This document shows, one piece after another, positions 21,753 to 34,700 of a stretch of DNA of 41,898 bases. The notes beneath the pieces were generated by a model. The model worked only from the letters and a program-made list of their open reading frames with translations, made no database searches and had not been told where the DNA came from. The translations under genes were made by a program, and so were the position numbers. The stretch spans positions 438,159-480,056 of the forward strand of contig MPNW01000003.1 in the NCBI GenBank assembly GCA_011800805.1. The letters are read 5' to 3'. This stretch comes from Hirudo medicinalis (taxonomy: Eukaryota > Annelida > Clitellata > Hirudinida > Hirudinidae). How positions within the stretch are numbered: the stretch's first letter is position 1; the number at the start of each line of letters is the position of its first letter.

Positions 21753-24700
21753 ATGGATTCTTTAGTTCATTTTACAGATGAGCTTGTGAAACCAGACTCG
21801 TTCTATAAGTATACCCCTACTATTGCTCGAAGCAGAATACCAATTGTCATCGATAATGGTAGTTTATTTTTTTGTAGTTTTGGTCTTGGTTCCATTATCA
21901 TCTTGAAACTATCTCTTTCTTAGGATCTTATAAATGTCGAGCTGGGTGGGCCACAAATAAAGATCCGTTGTTAATTTTTAAATGTCTTACTGCTAAGCAG
22001 AAATCTAAGAAGACTGCTGTATGTATGTTTATTATATTGCAATTTGATTGACTATAAATTTAGTGATACTTTTAAAAGGAAAATGAAACACTAGTTGGGA
22101 ATGACATTTCAAATTATGATCAAATCCGATACCTGTGTCGAACTCAATTTGAAAAGAATATTGTGACACAATTTGATGTTCAGGTATGGATTTCCGGTTG
22201 TTTCGGCCCTGCTTATTGGAATTATTTTTAATAATTCTTTGGTAGTTTTTGTGAAGTGTTTAAGAAAATGTCTTGTCCTTTATTTTATTTATATCTGTTA
22301 ATTTTTTATTTTATAGTTTATAGATTTGCTTCTTGTGAAGCAAGTAATTTAAATTTTGCTTGTCCTGAATAGGGATGATGCTTTTTATTAACCTTTTAAA
22401 TTCTATTTCAATGAAATGGCCAGTGACATATTTCAGATGCATTACAGTTTTTGAAAACTTGAGTGAAGTTAAGCCATGTTTAATTATTTGGTGTTTGCAG
22501 TAAAATTGACATTGATGAAGAAATGACCTGCTGCTAAAATACATTCTTGACATAATTAATAAGATGCACTTGCATGATAGGAGGAATGACTTTCACCTTA
22601 TTTAGTTACAGTGGTTGAATGTGTCAGCATTTTTAATGCAGGAGAACATCTGCGACTACATCTTCAATCACTTGCAAATTTCTTCTGACTCAGAAGTTCC
22701 ACATCCAATTGTGATGACAGAACCCATCTGCAATCCTAATTACTGCAGAGAAAGTTGGTCATTTATATGTTAAAAAAATAATCTATATAAAATATAAAAG
22801 ATTTTCTTTAAATACACAGTTGGTCTTTGATATACATTTGGTCTTTTTACCAAATAATTAAGTTGTTGTTAGACAAATACTTTTTTATGAATTTTAAAAG
22901 TGAATTAGTGATGTAGTTTACAATAACACATATTCTATTGGACTTGGCTCTTTTCTCTTCAAATAACTTTATTGGATTCTTATGAATATAAGCCTTCTCA
23001 TAGTGCTCCATCAGCAACAATATTACTAATTTGTATTTGTTGCTTATTAATATAAATTTAAAAAAATTGACTGTTATCTTTAAAGAAATGTCTGAGCTGC
23101 TCTTCGAATGCCACCAAGTGCCTAGTGTTATGTACGGAATAGACGGCCTCTTTGGACTCCACCACAATCTCCAAAAAGGACTGGAAGGAGGGGATCATCT
23201 CGTCGTGTCGTGCGGCTACAATGCCATTCACCTCGTTCCACTGCTCGACGGCAGGATCACCAGGTGTCGTCGATTCAACTTCGGAGGAGCAACTGTGGAT
23301 TCATTCATGATGAGGAGTTTGCAACTCAAGTACCCGGGTCATCTTGCTTCCATAACATGCAACAGGGCTGAGGTAGAGTTCCAGCACTCTGTCATTTCAT
23401 CTCTATTATAAATATTAAATTATTTATTATTTTATGAAGAAATTGCAACCAAATTTAATTTATAAATGCTTGGTTAATTAACTGACATATTAATTGACCA
23501 TCTCTTATAAATTCATCTTTGATCGTTTTGCCTTTTCAGTATCTGGTTCAAAAGCACTGTAAAGTGGCAGTTGATTTTCATGAGGAAGTGATGAGATGGA
23601 CAAATGATGACTTCTACAAAAATAATGTCATCAAAGTACAGCTTCCTTTCAACCATGCAAGTTACATTTGCCAATTTTATGTTGTTGAATAAAAATCAAA
23701 ATTTTTAATTTTTAAAAATAATCACAGGTCGCAGCTCAGAAGATTTCAGCTGACCAACAGAAGGAACGGCAGATGTTACAAATAAAGAGGTTGAGGGACA
23801 TGAACCTTCGCAGAAGACAAGAAAGAGTGAGTTTTTGAATGGCATTCGAGATTTAAACTTTGGACTTCGGTTGTGATTGAATGGCTTTGAGTTTTATTTG
23901 ACTGTCTGATGATGTGTGTTTAAATTATTGTCAATCACATAACATTGAAAACTGTGAGAAACATTGAAAAATGTGAATAACTTTTTTTTATTTGATAGTT
24001 AATCTCAGAACAGGAGAAGTTGGCTCACTACACATCCATTTCTGACCTGATTAAAGATGAGTTGGAAGATGATGAGGACAACTTTGATGCTGTCAATGTG
24101 AGTTTTAATTTTGGTTGTGAATTTTATTTAATTTCATTATATTATTGTATTTAATTAGTGATAATATTGTTATTATTAGTGTCAAAAACAACTGGTAGTA
24201 AATTGATGTAAAATATAGCTTTGAATTTTTTTATTAAAAATCTTTCAAATAATTTTTTGTGGTTAGAACCAACTGATTATATGTCTTCAGAACATACTGA
24301 GCAACAATGACCTCTCATCATTACAAGAATTACAAGGAATCATAAACAAATTGAATGAATCAGTGCAGGTGATACAAGACAAGATTGCAACCTACCTTGA
24401 AGAGGTGAGAATCAATTGTTCAACCAGGTGCAAATTGATCGAATGGGTTGCGTTCCTACATAAGGTGGTAATGGCAACAGTTGTAATATGTTGTGCTTGA
24501 CAAATGGTTGACAAAATGTGCCTCTGACACTATGTATAAGGCACTATACATAGTATATGAAGTACATTACATAATCATTTTTTATTGCTTGACCTACATT
24601 TTAAACATATTTAGAAAATAGTCTAAAATTATTGTATTTTATTTCCCCAAGGGCTTGGATGTCTCAAGTAAAAGCAAGGCAAAGAAAGCAAAATTAGACA

Positions 24701-26651
24701 AAAATAAGTTCATTGTAAGTGACTCTTACTTTATCATCATACTTGCAAAAGAATAATTAATGGGAAATTATGTTGCCATCCTAAAAGAATGTTGATTTTT
24801 GTTTTAATCCACTAATCAATGAAATTCATAGGATATGTCAACAATGCCATCACTAGAAAATTCACAGGCCATGGAAGAATGGTTGGAAAACTTAAGGAGG
24901 GATAGACAGGTTTGATTAGAATATTCATGTTTTTGATAAATAAACTTTATAATTATATTTTATCTCTCTGGCAGAGTTTGATAACTACAATGAATGAGAG
25001 AAAGATGAAAAGAGCAGAAATGATGAAGAGAAGGTCCGCAGCATCTCACAACAGGATGAAGATTCTATCACAACTATCACAGAGTTCGTTATTTCATTTA
25101 TTGCTCAAATAATTGTTTTTTTTTCTTCTTTGGAAAAATGTTATTTATATTGTTGTAACTTTTAACAGTGGAGTTAGTGATAATATTAACAATTAAAATA
25201 ATTCCACATTTTGATAGCTGGAATTTGTGCAAGTAACTCAAAATTTGTAATTATCTCATAATCTGAGCACTAAAAATATGCATTTTTAAAATGATATTTA
25301 TGTGTCATAAATATATTCTTAGCAATTAAAATAATTTTAAAGCATCCAATAACAAGAAAGATGATAAGTTTGGGGCAAGAGATGAAGACTGGGATGTTTA
25401 CAAAGAAATTGTAAGTACATTTTGCTTTGAAAATAAATGGTTGCTGTTTCCATAATTTTACGAGGATAAACAAATTTTAGGACCGGAATTAGTACATCAT
25501 GACAATTAATAGAATTAATAAGATAAGTAATAATGTAATGGTATGTAAAAGTAACTAGTAGATGGAAAAACACATGAATAGCTTAACAGAGTAATAATAA
25601 TAGTTTTTGCTATTCTGATCCCAGAATTTGGTTAATTCTTGTAAATTATGATGCATTCATTTTTAACAACAGCAAATGTTTTGCCATGCTGAAGATTTTT
25701 TATTTGTTTTTCAGAATTTGAATGGCAGAGATTCCGATTCAGAAAATGAGTTGGACAAATTGGAGGAGATTGAAAGCTGCTTACAGGAACATGATCCAGA
25801 CTTTAAAAAGTTGATATTTGTTACAATTACTAAATTTCTATATTTTTTAATAATCAAAAGTAAATCAAACTAAATTGTCTTGATAAAAGTGGCATCTACA
25901 TACATGAATTAGTATTGACAATTAGCATTAGACAAGAGATTAACTTTTTTTATTCTTTTTAACTTTTACAAATTTATTATTATATTTATTATTATTTTAT
26001 CGTTCTTCAGGGGCAGCCAGAGTGATCACTTCGACATACGAGAATATTATCAGCTTCATATTGCTTTGGAACAAATCAGGTGAGAAATGTTCACGATGTT
26101 GTTGCCATAGTTTTCGTGTGTAAATAGTGAAATGGCAAACAATTATTGGTGATGTGCTTTCTTGAACCTCCAGGATTCCTGAGTTTCTTTTCCAGCCATC
26201 AATGCTGGGCATGGAGCAGGCAGGCATATCAGAGGGAATTGAGCATGTTCTTAAGCAATTTACACCTGAGGAGCAACAGAGGCTTGTAAAAGTAGACAAT
26301 GATTCTTGTCAATGTGCTTGATTTAAAATCGGTCTTTTATTTTGCTGTTGCTTTCAGGATATCTTCCTCATTGGTGGCTGCGCTTCATTCCCTAATTTTT
26401 TAGAGAGATTGCAGAAAGATATTCGTGAAATAAGGCCTTTCAATTCCGAATTCAAGATAAGACTTGCAAAGGATCCTGTAGTTGATGCATGGAATGGTGC
26501 CAGATCCTTGGCACTAAATCGTGACTTTCTTGAGAAATGTTCGGTCACCAGAAAGGAGTATCTCGAATATGGTGGCGACTTTATTAAGGAAAATTGCGTT
26601 GGAAATTTGCATCTGACAGTTCCTGCTTCTGAAGAGGAGCCAGTGGTTTAA
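21753..26651 (+). CDS. ACTR5: Actin-related protein 5 (ARP5), INO80 complex subunit
   Basis: ARP5 is a nuclear actin-related protein that, with IES6, forms a module of the INO80 chromatin remodeller. Seventeen exons join in phase: 21753-21858, 21924-22018, 22079-22183, 22642-22753, 23086-23372, 23540-23656, 23728-23826, 23999-24097, 24291-24404, 24652-24714, 24832-24909, 24975-25083, 25343-25410, 25715-25809, 26011-26079, 26174-26285 and 26358-26651, about 673 residues against about 607 in human. The actin-fold phosphate loop reads [15 protein letters not shown], and [20 protein letters not shown] and [20 protein letters not shown] mark the ATP core. A charged coiled-coil insertion ([20 protein letters not shown]) is typical of ARP5, as is the C-terminal [14 protein letters not shown] segment. 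Stop TAA at 26649. The intron after 23656 uses a GC donor. Confidence 0.93.
24430..24580 (-). repeat. Dispersed repeat family A, copy 2 (inverted, ARP5 intron)
   Basis: Reverse complement shares with 10.75-10.95 kb the blocks GTCAGAGGC, CAACCATTT, ACTGTTGCCATTACC and GGAACGCAACCCATTCG in the same order and similar spacing. It is a diverged interspersed repeat, SINE- or MITE-like. No coding potential. Confidence 0.7.
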
Positions 26652-28021
26652 TTTTATGAATTTGTGTAACTTTTGTTGCCCTATTTATTAAGATTTTAAA
26701 AGGAGGTTGTTTTTGACAGCTTGTGGAATATATAGCACAGTAATTTATCTTGGTCGAAGAACTTGATTTGGGACGGGTAGTAGGTCGAAATGTAGAATCA
26801 TTAGTGAAATGACAGAAACTCGGCCCATGATCGTCTTGCGTTAGGCTGCCTTTTTGATCAGCTGTGCAATCGTTAACGATGTGACAAGGTCTCTCAAATT
26901 ATAAATGTGCGCCCTTTGTGACGTGTGATTTAGAACGAGGGCTTCCATTTTGAAAAGTTTTTTCTTACTTTAAATAGTTCTCAATCTTCTCAACAGTACA
27001 TAAACGATATCTACAAACATATAGTAATTAAAATGTAATTAAGGGACATTAATGACACTGGATATATTTTTAAGTTTCGAGGGAAAACAGAGTTGATCAT
27101 TAGCTGCTTGTGCTATTGTGGGGTCGGCAATGGACTTGAGAGGTTTGTTGGTATTGTATATTAACATCATATGACAGACTTTCTTTAAATTAAATTTTTA
27201 AAAGAGCTTATCTAATGGAATCATGGGTAAAAATTAACTTAAGTTAGTGTAGCTACAATGACCGCAGCATTTGGATACTACTTTGGACATTGAACAAGTT
27301 CGAATGAAATTGTGCTATTAATCTTTTAATTGGTAAAATGATGAGCTTAACATATACCAACCTCAGAACTTCTAAACAACTGTGACGACAGAACCTACAA
27401 CCAAAATACAATTTAGGGTTGGCCAATTACCTTGAATATTTCCGTAAAGTGCACCTATGAATATTTATTTTGCATGTCTTACGTTTATTTTTTGCATAAA
27501 GATGTCTCCTGAAATCAAAGTTAACTAATGCTTGTTAGTAGGGCCTATCATGGGGGGAATGCGAGTCTCTACTTCAAAGGAGCCTAGAAAATTGAACCGT
27601 GACTTTTTTTGCTTTTCCATCACCAAAATTAACATAACATAACTAAGCGGATGCTAGGCGATAAAATCTTATTGTCTGCTTATTAATCGTTTTAGTGGAT
27701 GCTGAGTACGATAATCAAAATGGACAGCTGGCGTAGCACAAGACAGGTGACCTAGCTTAACAGTAGTTCGGTCTTTTAAATTATGCTGAAACGATTGAAT
27801 CATTTATGATAGATTGACAAGGCTACATGTCATAATGTCATTATTATTATTTCGTAAATTATTATTTACCATAAAAAAAATTAGAAATTATATTACTAAG
27901 GCGTTTTCATTATAAAATGTGTGTTTTGAATTTCAAACCAATCGGTCATTTGTTCAAAGATTGTTGTGCTGAATGATAATTGGTTGACCTATCCTGCGTG
28001 TTGTTGTTTATCTCTATCGGG
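26652..28021. other. Intergenic region, no gene seen
   Basis: The stretch is AT-rich and carries stops in all frames at short intervals. It must hold the ARP5 3' end and the TIMM22 promoter, but I see no clear AATAAA or TATA element and no known repeat. Confidence 0.6.
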
Positions 28022-28814
28022 ATGACTTCCAATAATGAACATAATCTTAGCAATTATGATCTCACTGGATACGATCGAAATGTCATGGGTCAAAATTTCA
28101 CTTGGTACCAACTTATGGATAAGATGATTGGGGAGAAGCGGCAACGATTTTCTGATGCAAACGTTTCTCCAATGGGGATACCTCAGGCACCCAAACAAAG
28201 GGAAGAAATTATGATTCAAAGAGTTTTTGACAGTTGTGCTTTTAAAGCCATAATGAGTTTTACCATGGGTTTGTATGTCATTGGTAGGAAAAATATTCAC
28301 AATCAACGCTGTTGAAGTGTGTTTACAAATTCAGGTGGTGCAATGGGTGCTGCTTTTGGTCTGTTCACAGCAGGCATCGATCCGAACATAACAGGGACTG
28401 AAACCCCAACAATGAAACTTGTCTGGAAAGAGATGAAGCTTCGCACAGTTTCATATGCCAAAAATTTTGCTGTCATTGGTCTTCTATTTTCAGGCACAGA
28501 ATGCATGATTGAATCGGTAGTTTTCCTAGTTTTATTATATTTTAAGGATTAGATGTATATTGTAAATGTATTTAAAGTATCGGGGGAAGTCAGAGTTGAT
28601 AAATGGTACAGCTTCTGGTGCAATTGTTGGAGGTGCACTGGGTTTGAGAGGTTTGTTTTAAATTTTAACATAAATCAAAATTTCCTTGGTTTAAAGATGT
28701 CTGCAATTAAAATGTATTTTATTTACATTTTCAGCTGGCGTAAAAGCAGGAGTTGTTGGAGCAATTGGTTTTGCAGCATTTTCCACAGCAATTGACTATT
28801 ATTTTAGGCATTAA
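28022..28814 (+). CDS. TIMM22: TIM22, mitochondrial inner-membrane carrier translocase channel
   Basis: TIM22 is the pore subunit that inserts carrier proteins into the mitochondrial inner membrane. Four exons, 28022-28268, 28335-28516, 28578-28650 and 28735-28814, give 193 residues, like the human protein (194). The Tim17/22/23 signature is clear: [12 protein letters not shown] leading into [18 protein letters not shown], then [39 protein letters not shown], and a final helix [15 protein letters not shown] before TAA. The cysteines in DSCAF and TECM correspond to the pair that forms the Tim22 intramolecular disulfide. The TTG-started extension to 27980 lacks an ATG, so the start is 28022. 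The gene is complete. Confidence 0.96.
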
Positions 28815-31560
28815 CTTTAGCATGATTTTAACAAAATGTGTACATGGAAGTCTATATTTTGTCTTTTGAAGTCACTGAAAAATATAATTAAAATTCAATA
28901 CCAAACTTTAGCTGTTTTAAAAGGCTTGGTTTTAAAGTGACCACAAGTAATTTGTATTTATAGACCACAGTTAACAGAATGAAAAATGCTTTGATGGATG
29001 TTTTTTGTCAGTTTGTATAGGGTCCCACTGTGACACATTTCACAAGCATTTGTTGAATGGGAGGAAAGCCTGGAATCATTGTACTTGAACCCTGTATAAG
29101 TATCCAGCTGATAGTTTTAAAATGGAATGATTTGTGTAAGTGGGTCACAAGCCAGACATCATTGTGAAGTCAAAGTTTAAGATTCTTCGGTTTAAGGTCT
29201 ATAAGTGGCAAAGGCGAGAGGCTTTTCATTTTGCCAAATGGATGTTTCTGTTAAGGGGTTCAAAATGCGTAGCAGTTCATATTTATGGCAGGGAGAAAAG
29301 GCAACCATCTATTACCATGTCACACTCACCATTGTTAGAACCCTAATGTAAGGGAGGAAATTTGTATGTTATGATGGAGTGCCCATAAACATTGGTTCGT
29401 TTTTGATGAAATAATTGCAAGCATCTTCAATGCAGTTGAGATATTAATTTCTGTTTTGCTGTTGCAAAATATATGCATTACAAACTTTGGTTCCAGTTAA
29501 TATTTAACATTCTTGTTAGTTTTATATGAGCCATATTTTTGTTATTCATTTGTGAATGCTCCGCTTTCTAGATTTTCATATTCTATCCACTTCTATTCGT
29601 TTTCCTTGGAATCAAGAGTTCATGAAATGTGACATCACATTGCAGAAGACAATTTCTGGCCTTTTCTTAGAAGTTGTTTGAAACAACTTTTGAAGTCACT
29701 GAAAAATATAATAAAATTTTAATCAATAAGCTAAGAGGGTCCAACTTTTTGAGACCATATTCAGTTTGTTTTAAGTGTGACAAAGGAAGGAAGATTTATG
29801 AAATTTTAACATCTTTGCTAGAATTTATTCACAATTACAAATTTGTATTTGAGTTGAAATAATTATTGTGGAAGTTAAGGCAAAGTGAGCATTCATATCA
29901 TTAATTATATTGGGTAATTCCTGTAAAATAAGTTAAGATGGCAATTAAGTTAATAATTAATTATTAGTACATGGGGTTGGGTCGTTCACGATGATCGCGA
30001 TATAATCACCAAATTTGAGATAGATCACGTTTATATTTTCTGCTTTTCGCACCTCGAATGAGAACATTAATTAAATTATTGTTTCAACGGACCAAATACA
30101 GGTATTTCGTGAAATTGATAATCTTAACTTAACATTAAACTGTAGTGGTTTAAGGAGACTAATATCTGTTTTATAATCCTCTTTTTGATTCAATATCCAA
30201 ATTTCGATGGTCCTATTTTAAATAGTTCAACCGGTATTTTCATGTGGAGGATTCGTCCACAAGCGATTGAAATTACCGTCGATTGTTATTTTAATTATAC
30301 TCCTCGTCACTAATCTTAAACTCCTGGCGCTTAGCAATTTGTTGTTGGTCCAAAATTGATTGCATGTTGTCCACTCATGAACAAGCAAAAATGTGAAATT
30401 GCCTCATTTCCACCATGGAAGATACGTCTTGGAAACTGCTATTAGAGGATCGAAACCGTGCTGAGTTTTTACAAACTCGATTCTCAATAAAAATAAAATT
30501 GTTAAAGCTCCATATGTTCAGCCTGAAATAGGTATTTTTTTCAGTAAACTGAATCAAAATAATTCTCTAATTAAATGAACCTATTTCATTAGAATCTCAG
30601 AATATTAATGGTTCAATCATGTTATTTGAGGTATTTTCGGTTAAACTTGTAAAAAAAGCACGAGCTGTTTAATTTGTCATCTAACAGTTCGAGTTACCCA
30701 GGAACACGTGACATAGGTAAAAAAAGATTACACACACCTGTTCTATCGTTACCAATCACCTTCTCGTTGACTTTAGTTAATATCGATTTTAAGCATCTAA
30801 TATAATTATTTTCGAATAAAGTTATTTTTCCTTTAACTTTATGTTTTCTTTGTCAGTTTAATAGTAAATAATGTTATCAAAATTAATAAACTTCACCGTT
30901 ACTATGCGATATTAATGATCCATCATATAAACATTGCCACCATAATCGAACATGGATTCATTACCATCTCAGAATATGGACATCAAATATATTTTATAAG
31001 ATTTATCTGATACCGAACAGCAACTTCTTCAAAATCATCTTCGTCATGTTGCATTGGATTAATTGATCCCGGTACCTACTGAAAAGTGCTAAACAGTATT
31101 GGGGATTTTCTCGATCAGTCAATAGCCAGTTGTAGAAGTCACACATACTACCTTATTTCTGAAATCAACTCAATCACTTTTGGTCTCTATAAACTTAGTT
31201 AATTCGTCTGAAACAAGAGGCTAATAGACTCAAAAATGTGTTTAAAAGCTTAGAGATAAAATCTTAAGCCTGGAGATACATAAATAATCAACAATGTTTG
31301 AGAGAATATTATTGAAATAAACCTCAGATATATTTGACTATCTACATTCACCCGGGCACGTCTCAAACCGCTATTGGTAGAACCACTCTTTGTTATCCTT
31401 TTTTACAATCGTTCCTTAATCGCAATGCTTCTATGAAAATAACAAATTTTAAGAATAATTTTACAAAATTTGTTAAGCATTTGCTCAATATAAAATATTT
31501 AAAGAAAAATTATTTTAGTTATGTTGGCTGATGTTCAAGAAAAATCAGTGGATTTAGTCT
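28815..31560. other. Intergenic region between TIMM22 and PDIA3, no gene seen
   Basis: Only short ORFs without recognisable domains. It contains a short direct repeat (GAAGTCACTGAAAAATATAA at about 28868 and 29692) and otherwise AT-rich unique-looking sequence. Confidence 0.5.
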
Positions 31561-31566
31561 GAGATA

Positions 31567-31639
31567 CCACGTGGCGCAGTGGCGACCAATCACAGGTCGA
31601 CAGCGAGTTGCCTTACACACAACTTTGCTTGTTATAAAT
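31567..31639 (+). promoter_or_regulatory. PDIA3 core promoter candidate: CCACGTGG, CCAAT and TATA
   Basis: A palindromic CCACGTGG (31567-31574), a CCAAT box (31586-31590) and TATAAAT (31633-31639) lie 194 to 122 bases before the PDIA3 ATG. ACGT cores next to CCAAT boxes are typical of unfolded-protein-response promoters (ATF6/XBP1). The spacing does not match the exact ERSE consensus (CCAAT-N9-CCACG), so stress control is inferred, not shown. Confidence 0.4.
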
Positions 31640-31760
31640 CCATCATTTTCTCGTGTTACGTTTGTCGCAGGTGCTGTTTCTTATCGTTACTTTAGGGGAT
31701 TTTAGTCCGACTTCACTGCCTTATAGTGTTTGTGCTAGTTTAGACATTGACGTCTGAAAG

Positions 31761-34700
31761 ATGACATCCAGTAGCATCTTGAAAATTTCATTCCTGCTTT
31801 ACGCACTTACCCTCGTAAGAGGAGATGGAGATGTTGTTCTTTTGGGTGACAGCGATTTCCAGACAAAGATGAGTGGCTACGAAGTTTCTCTCGTGAAGTT
31901 TTATGCACCTTGGTGAGTTTTCTGAATACCTTCAGCTTCATCTGCAACAAAAATTGTGTCACATTGATTTATTGAGCATGATTTAAATTTTTATAAGTTC
32001 TAACCATATTTTTTTCGGATTACTTCATATATATAAACTTACAATATATCTTTGAAAAGGTGCGGTCACTGCAAGAAACTTGCCCCAGAATTTGAAAAAG
32101 CTGCTTCTATTTTGAAAAACAATGATCCACCTGTGATTCTTGCCGAGGTGATGCTTTGTTATTTTGTGCAGATCTTGATGTTTTGCTTAAGTTCAATGTT
32201 TATTTGTAGTAGATTTTGGCTGCATTAGTGTGACTTTCAAAATTGTTATTTATTTTTTCAATTCATATATGTAAATGTAGTTCATTTATATATTCGGTAT
32301 CAGAGGTTTGTTTTGATAACCATTCCCTTGGGGCACATTCCCAAGGCTGCTCATGGTAGTACAAGCTGGGTTTTGTAAATGACACATCATGACTGCATGC
32401 AGGATTGAAACCCTTGTTGAGAGATCCAAAGATCTAATCCTAGACCTAGATTGTTTGTACCTGCTGTGTCTAATAAGTCCAAATAAAACCTTTAAACCAA
32501 AAATAAATGATAATATTTACTATTAATATCTTGATATGATTTTTAGGTTGATTGCACGGAAGCAGGCAAAGATACATGCGGTCAGCATGGAGTTTCGGGT
32601 TATCCTACCTTGAAAATTTTCAAGAATGGAGAAAAATTTGCTGATTATGAAGGTCCCAGAGATGCCGGTTAGATTTGGATTTAGTCTATTGTAATATCTT
32701 TGAATGTTGCAACTAAATTACATTAATGTAAATGGCAGATGGCATTGTAAAGTATATGAGGAATAAAGCTGGACCAGCTTCCAAGGAATTAAAGAGCATT
32801 GAAGATGTTAAGAAATTCCTGGACAATACTGAACACAGTGTTGTTGGTAGGTTCACATTTGGAATGTCATTTAATGATTTCTTTATTGTTCATTTACTGT
32901 TCAATGTAATTATTCGGTCCATAAGTCATGTAGTTCATTTAGAGTTTCTTTTCAACAAATTTTAATGTATTTTTCATGCCTTAGGTTTCTTTGAGTCTTC
33001 CACTTCTGAAGGAAATGTTGCTTTCCAAAAGCTCGCATCAGCCCTCAGTGATGATTACCGTTTTGCTCACTGCTTTGATCCACAAGTTCTTGGTGAATAC
33101 AAACACAAAAAGTAAGACATGCATTTTGAAATTTCTGATTCATTTCATTGTTTATATTTTGGTAACATTATGATGGCTAACTTGATTTTGACTGCAGTAC
33201 AATTGTTATCTACCAACCTCCTAAACTCCACACAAAACTAGAGCCAACAGAAGTTGCTTATGAAGGTGCTTTTGAACAGGCCACTTTGGAATCCTGGGTC
33301 AAGGATAACATGTTAGTATGAGTAATGCATGATGTATTGATAAGCAGTGGTTGCTGTTTCATGACCTTTCATCATTTTTATTGCTTTGGCAAAAGAAAAA
33401 CAGAAATATATCTAGTATGGCTTGCATGGTTAGTTATGGAAACTCTTGCGAGCGGCTAGGTTTTGAACTCCCAACAGAGCTGCGCCAAAGCGAAAGCCCT
33501 AACTACTCGGTTAATGAGTCCTCATTTTTATTGCTTTGCAAAAGAGAAACAGAAATATACCTAGCTTGCACATATTTTTTATCTCTTGTAAAGTATGTGC
33601 AAATTTTGTTCAATAGTTGTGTTATTAGCAATAGCTATCAATATTTTTAAGACACTTATTTAATAGAGGCAAAATTCTTATTTTTCAGTCATGGTCTAGT
33701 TGGTCTCAGAACCACTAGCAATGCTGATCAGTTCAAGACTCCTCTTGTTGTTGTTTATTATGATGTCGACTACCTCAAAAATCTCAAAGGAACAAACTAC
33801 TGGAGGAACAGGTTTGGCAGCAATTGCTTAGTTATGTTAATTTATTAGATTTACTCTTGTGCAAAAATGTCATTCTTGTAAAATGTAATTTTTGTATATT
33901 GACTTAAATTATAATTTAAATGTATGTTTGTCTTGAATATAAATCTAACATTTTTCTGTTTTAGGATTATGAAAGTTGCCAAGAAGTTTGCTGAAGCCAA
34001 GAAAGACATTCATTTTGCCATTTCTAATGCCGACCAATTCAGCCACGAAATCTCCGAGCATGGTCTCAGCTGGTCACAAGATAAGAATGTTGTTGCTGCT
34101 AAGGGTCTCAAGGGAGAGAAATATCCATTCAATGGAGACTTCAAGTTGGTTCAAAAATTATCCCAGTTAACATGATGTGAATTGTCTTAAGCTTAATGTT
34201 CCTCTTTTCAGTGTTGACAATCTGGAAAAGTTTGCCAATGATGTTTTGGAAGGAAAACTGAAGCCCTACTTGAAGTCTGAACCAATCCCATCTTCCAACG
34301 ATGCCCCAGTCAAAGTAATTTAAAACATCAAAATCAAAAGATATCTTTAGACATCTTTGTGCTTGCTCTTCTAAAGGTTGCATTGATTTTCATTTCAGGT
34401 GGTGGTTGCTGAAGAGTTTGACAAAATTGTGAATGATGATACCAAGGATGTCCTCATTGAATTCTATGCTCCATGGTGTGGACACTGCAAATCTTTGGCA
34501 CCCAAATATGAAGAACTTGCCCAAAAGGTTCACTAATTGAGTATTCAATTGTTGCAACGTTTGAGTCTTACATTTTATTACAAAGAAGTGGACCACTAAA
34601 TACACTATAATTTGCTAATTATTTTATTACAGCTTTCTGAGGAGAGTGACATAGTTGTTGCCAAGATGGATGCCACAGCCAATGATGTTCCTGCTCCATA

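Noticed and set aside
29140..29346. 68-residue ORF downstream of TIMM22
   Set aside because: No homology, no splice or promoter context; length expected by chance.
31567..31590. Exact ERSE (CCAAT-N9-CCACG)
   Set aside because: Boxes are in the opposite order with different spacing, so only a loose UPR-type cluster is claimed.
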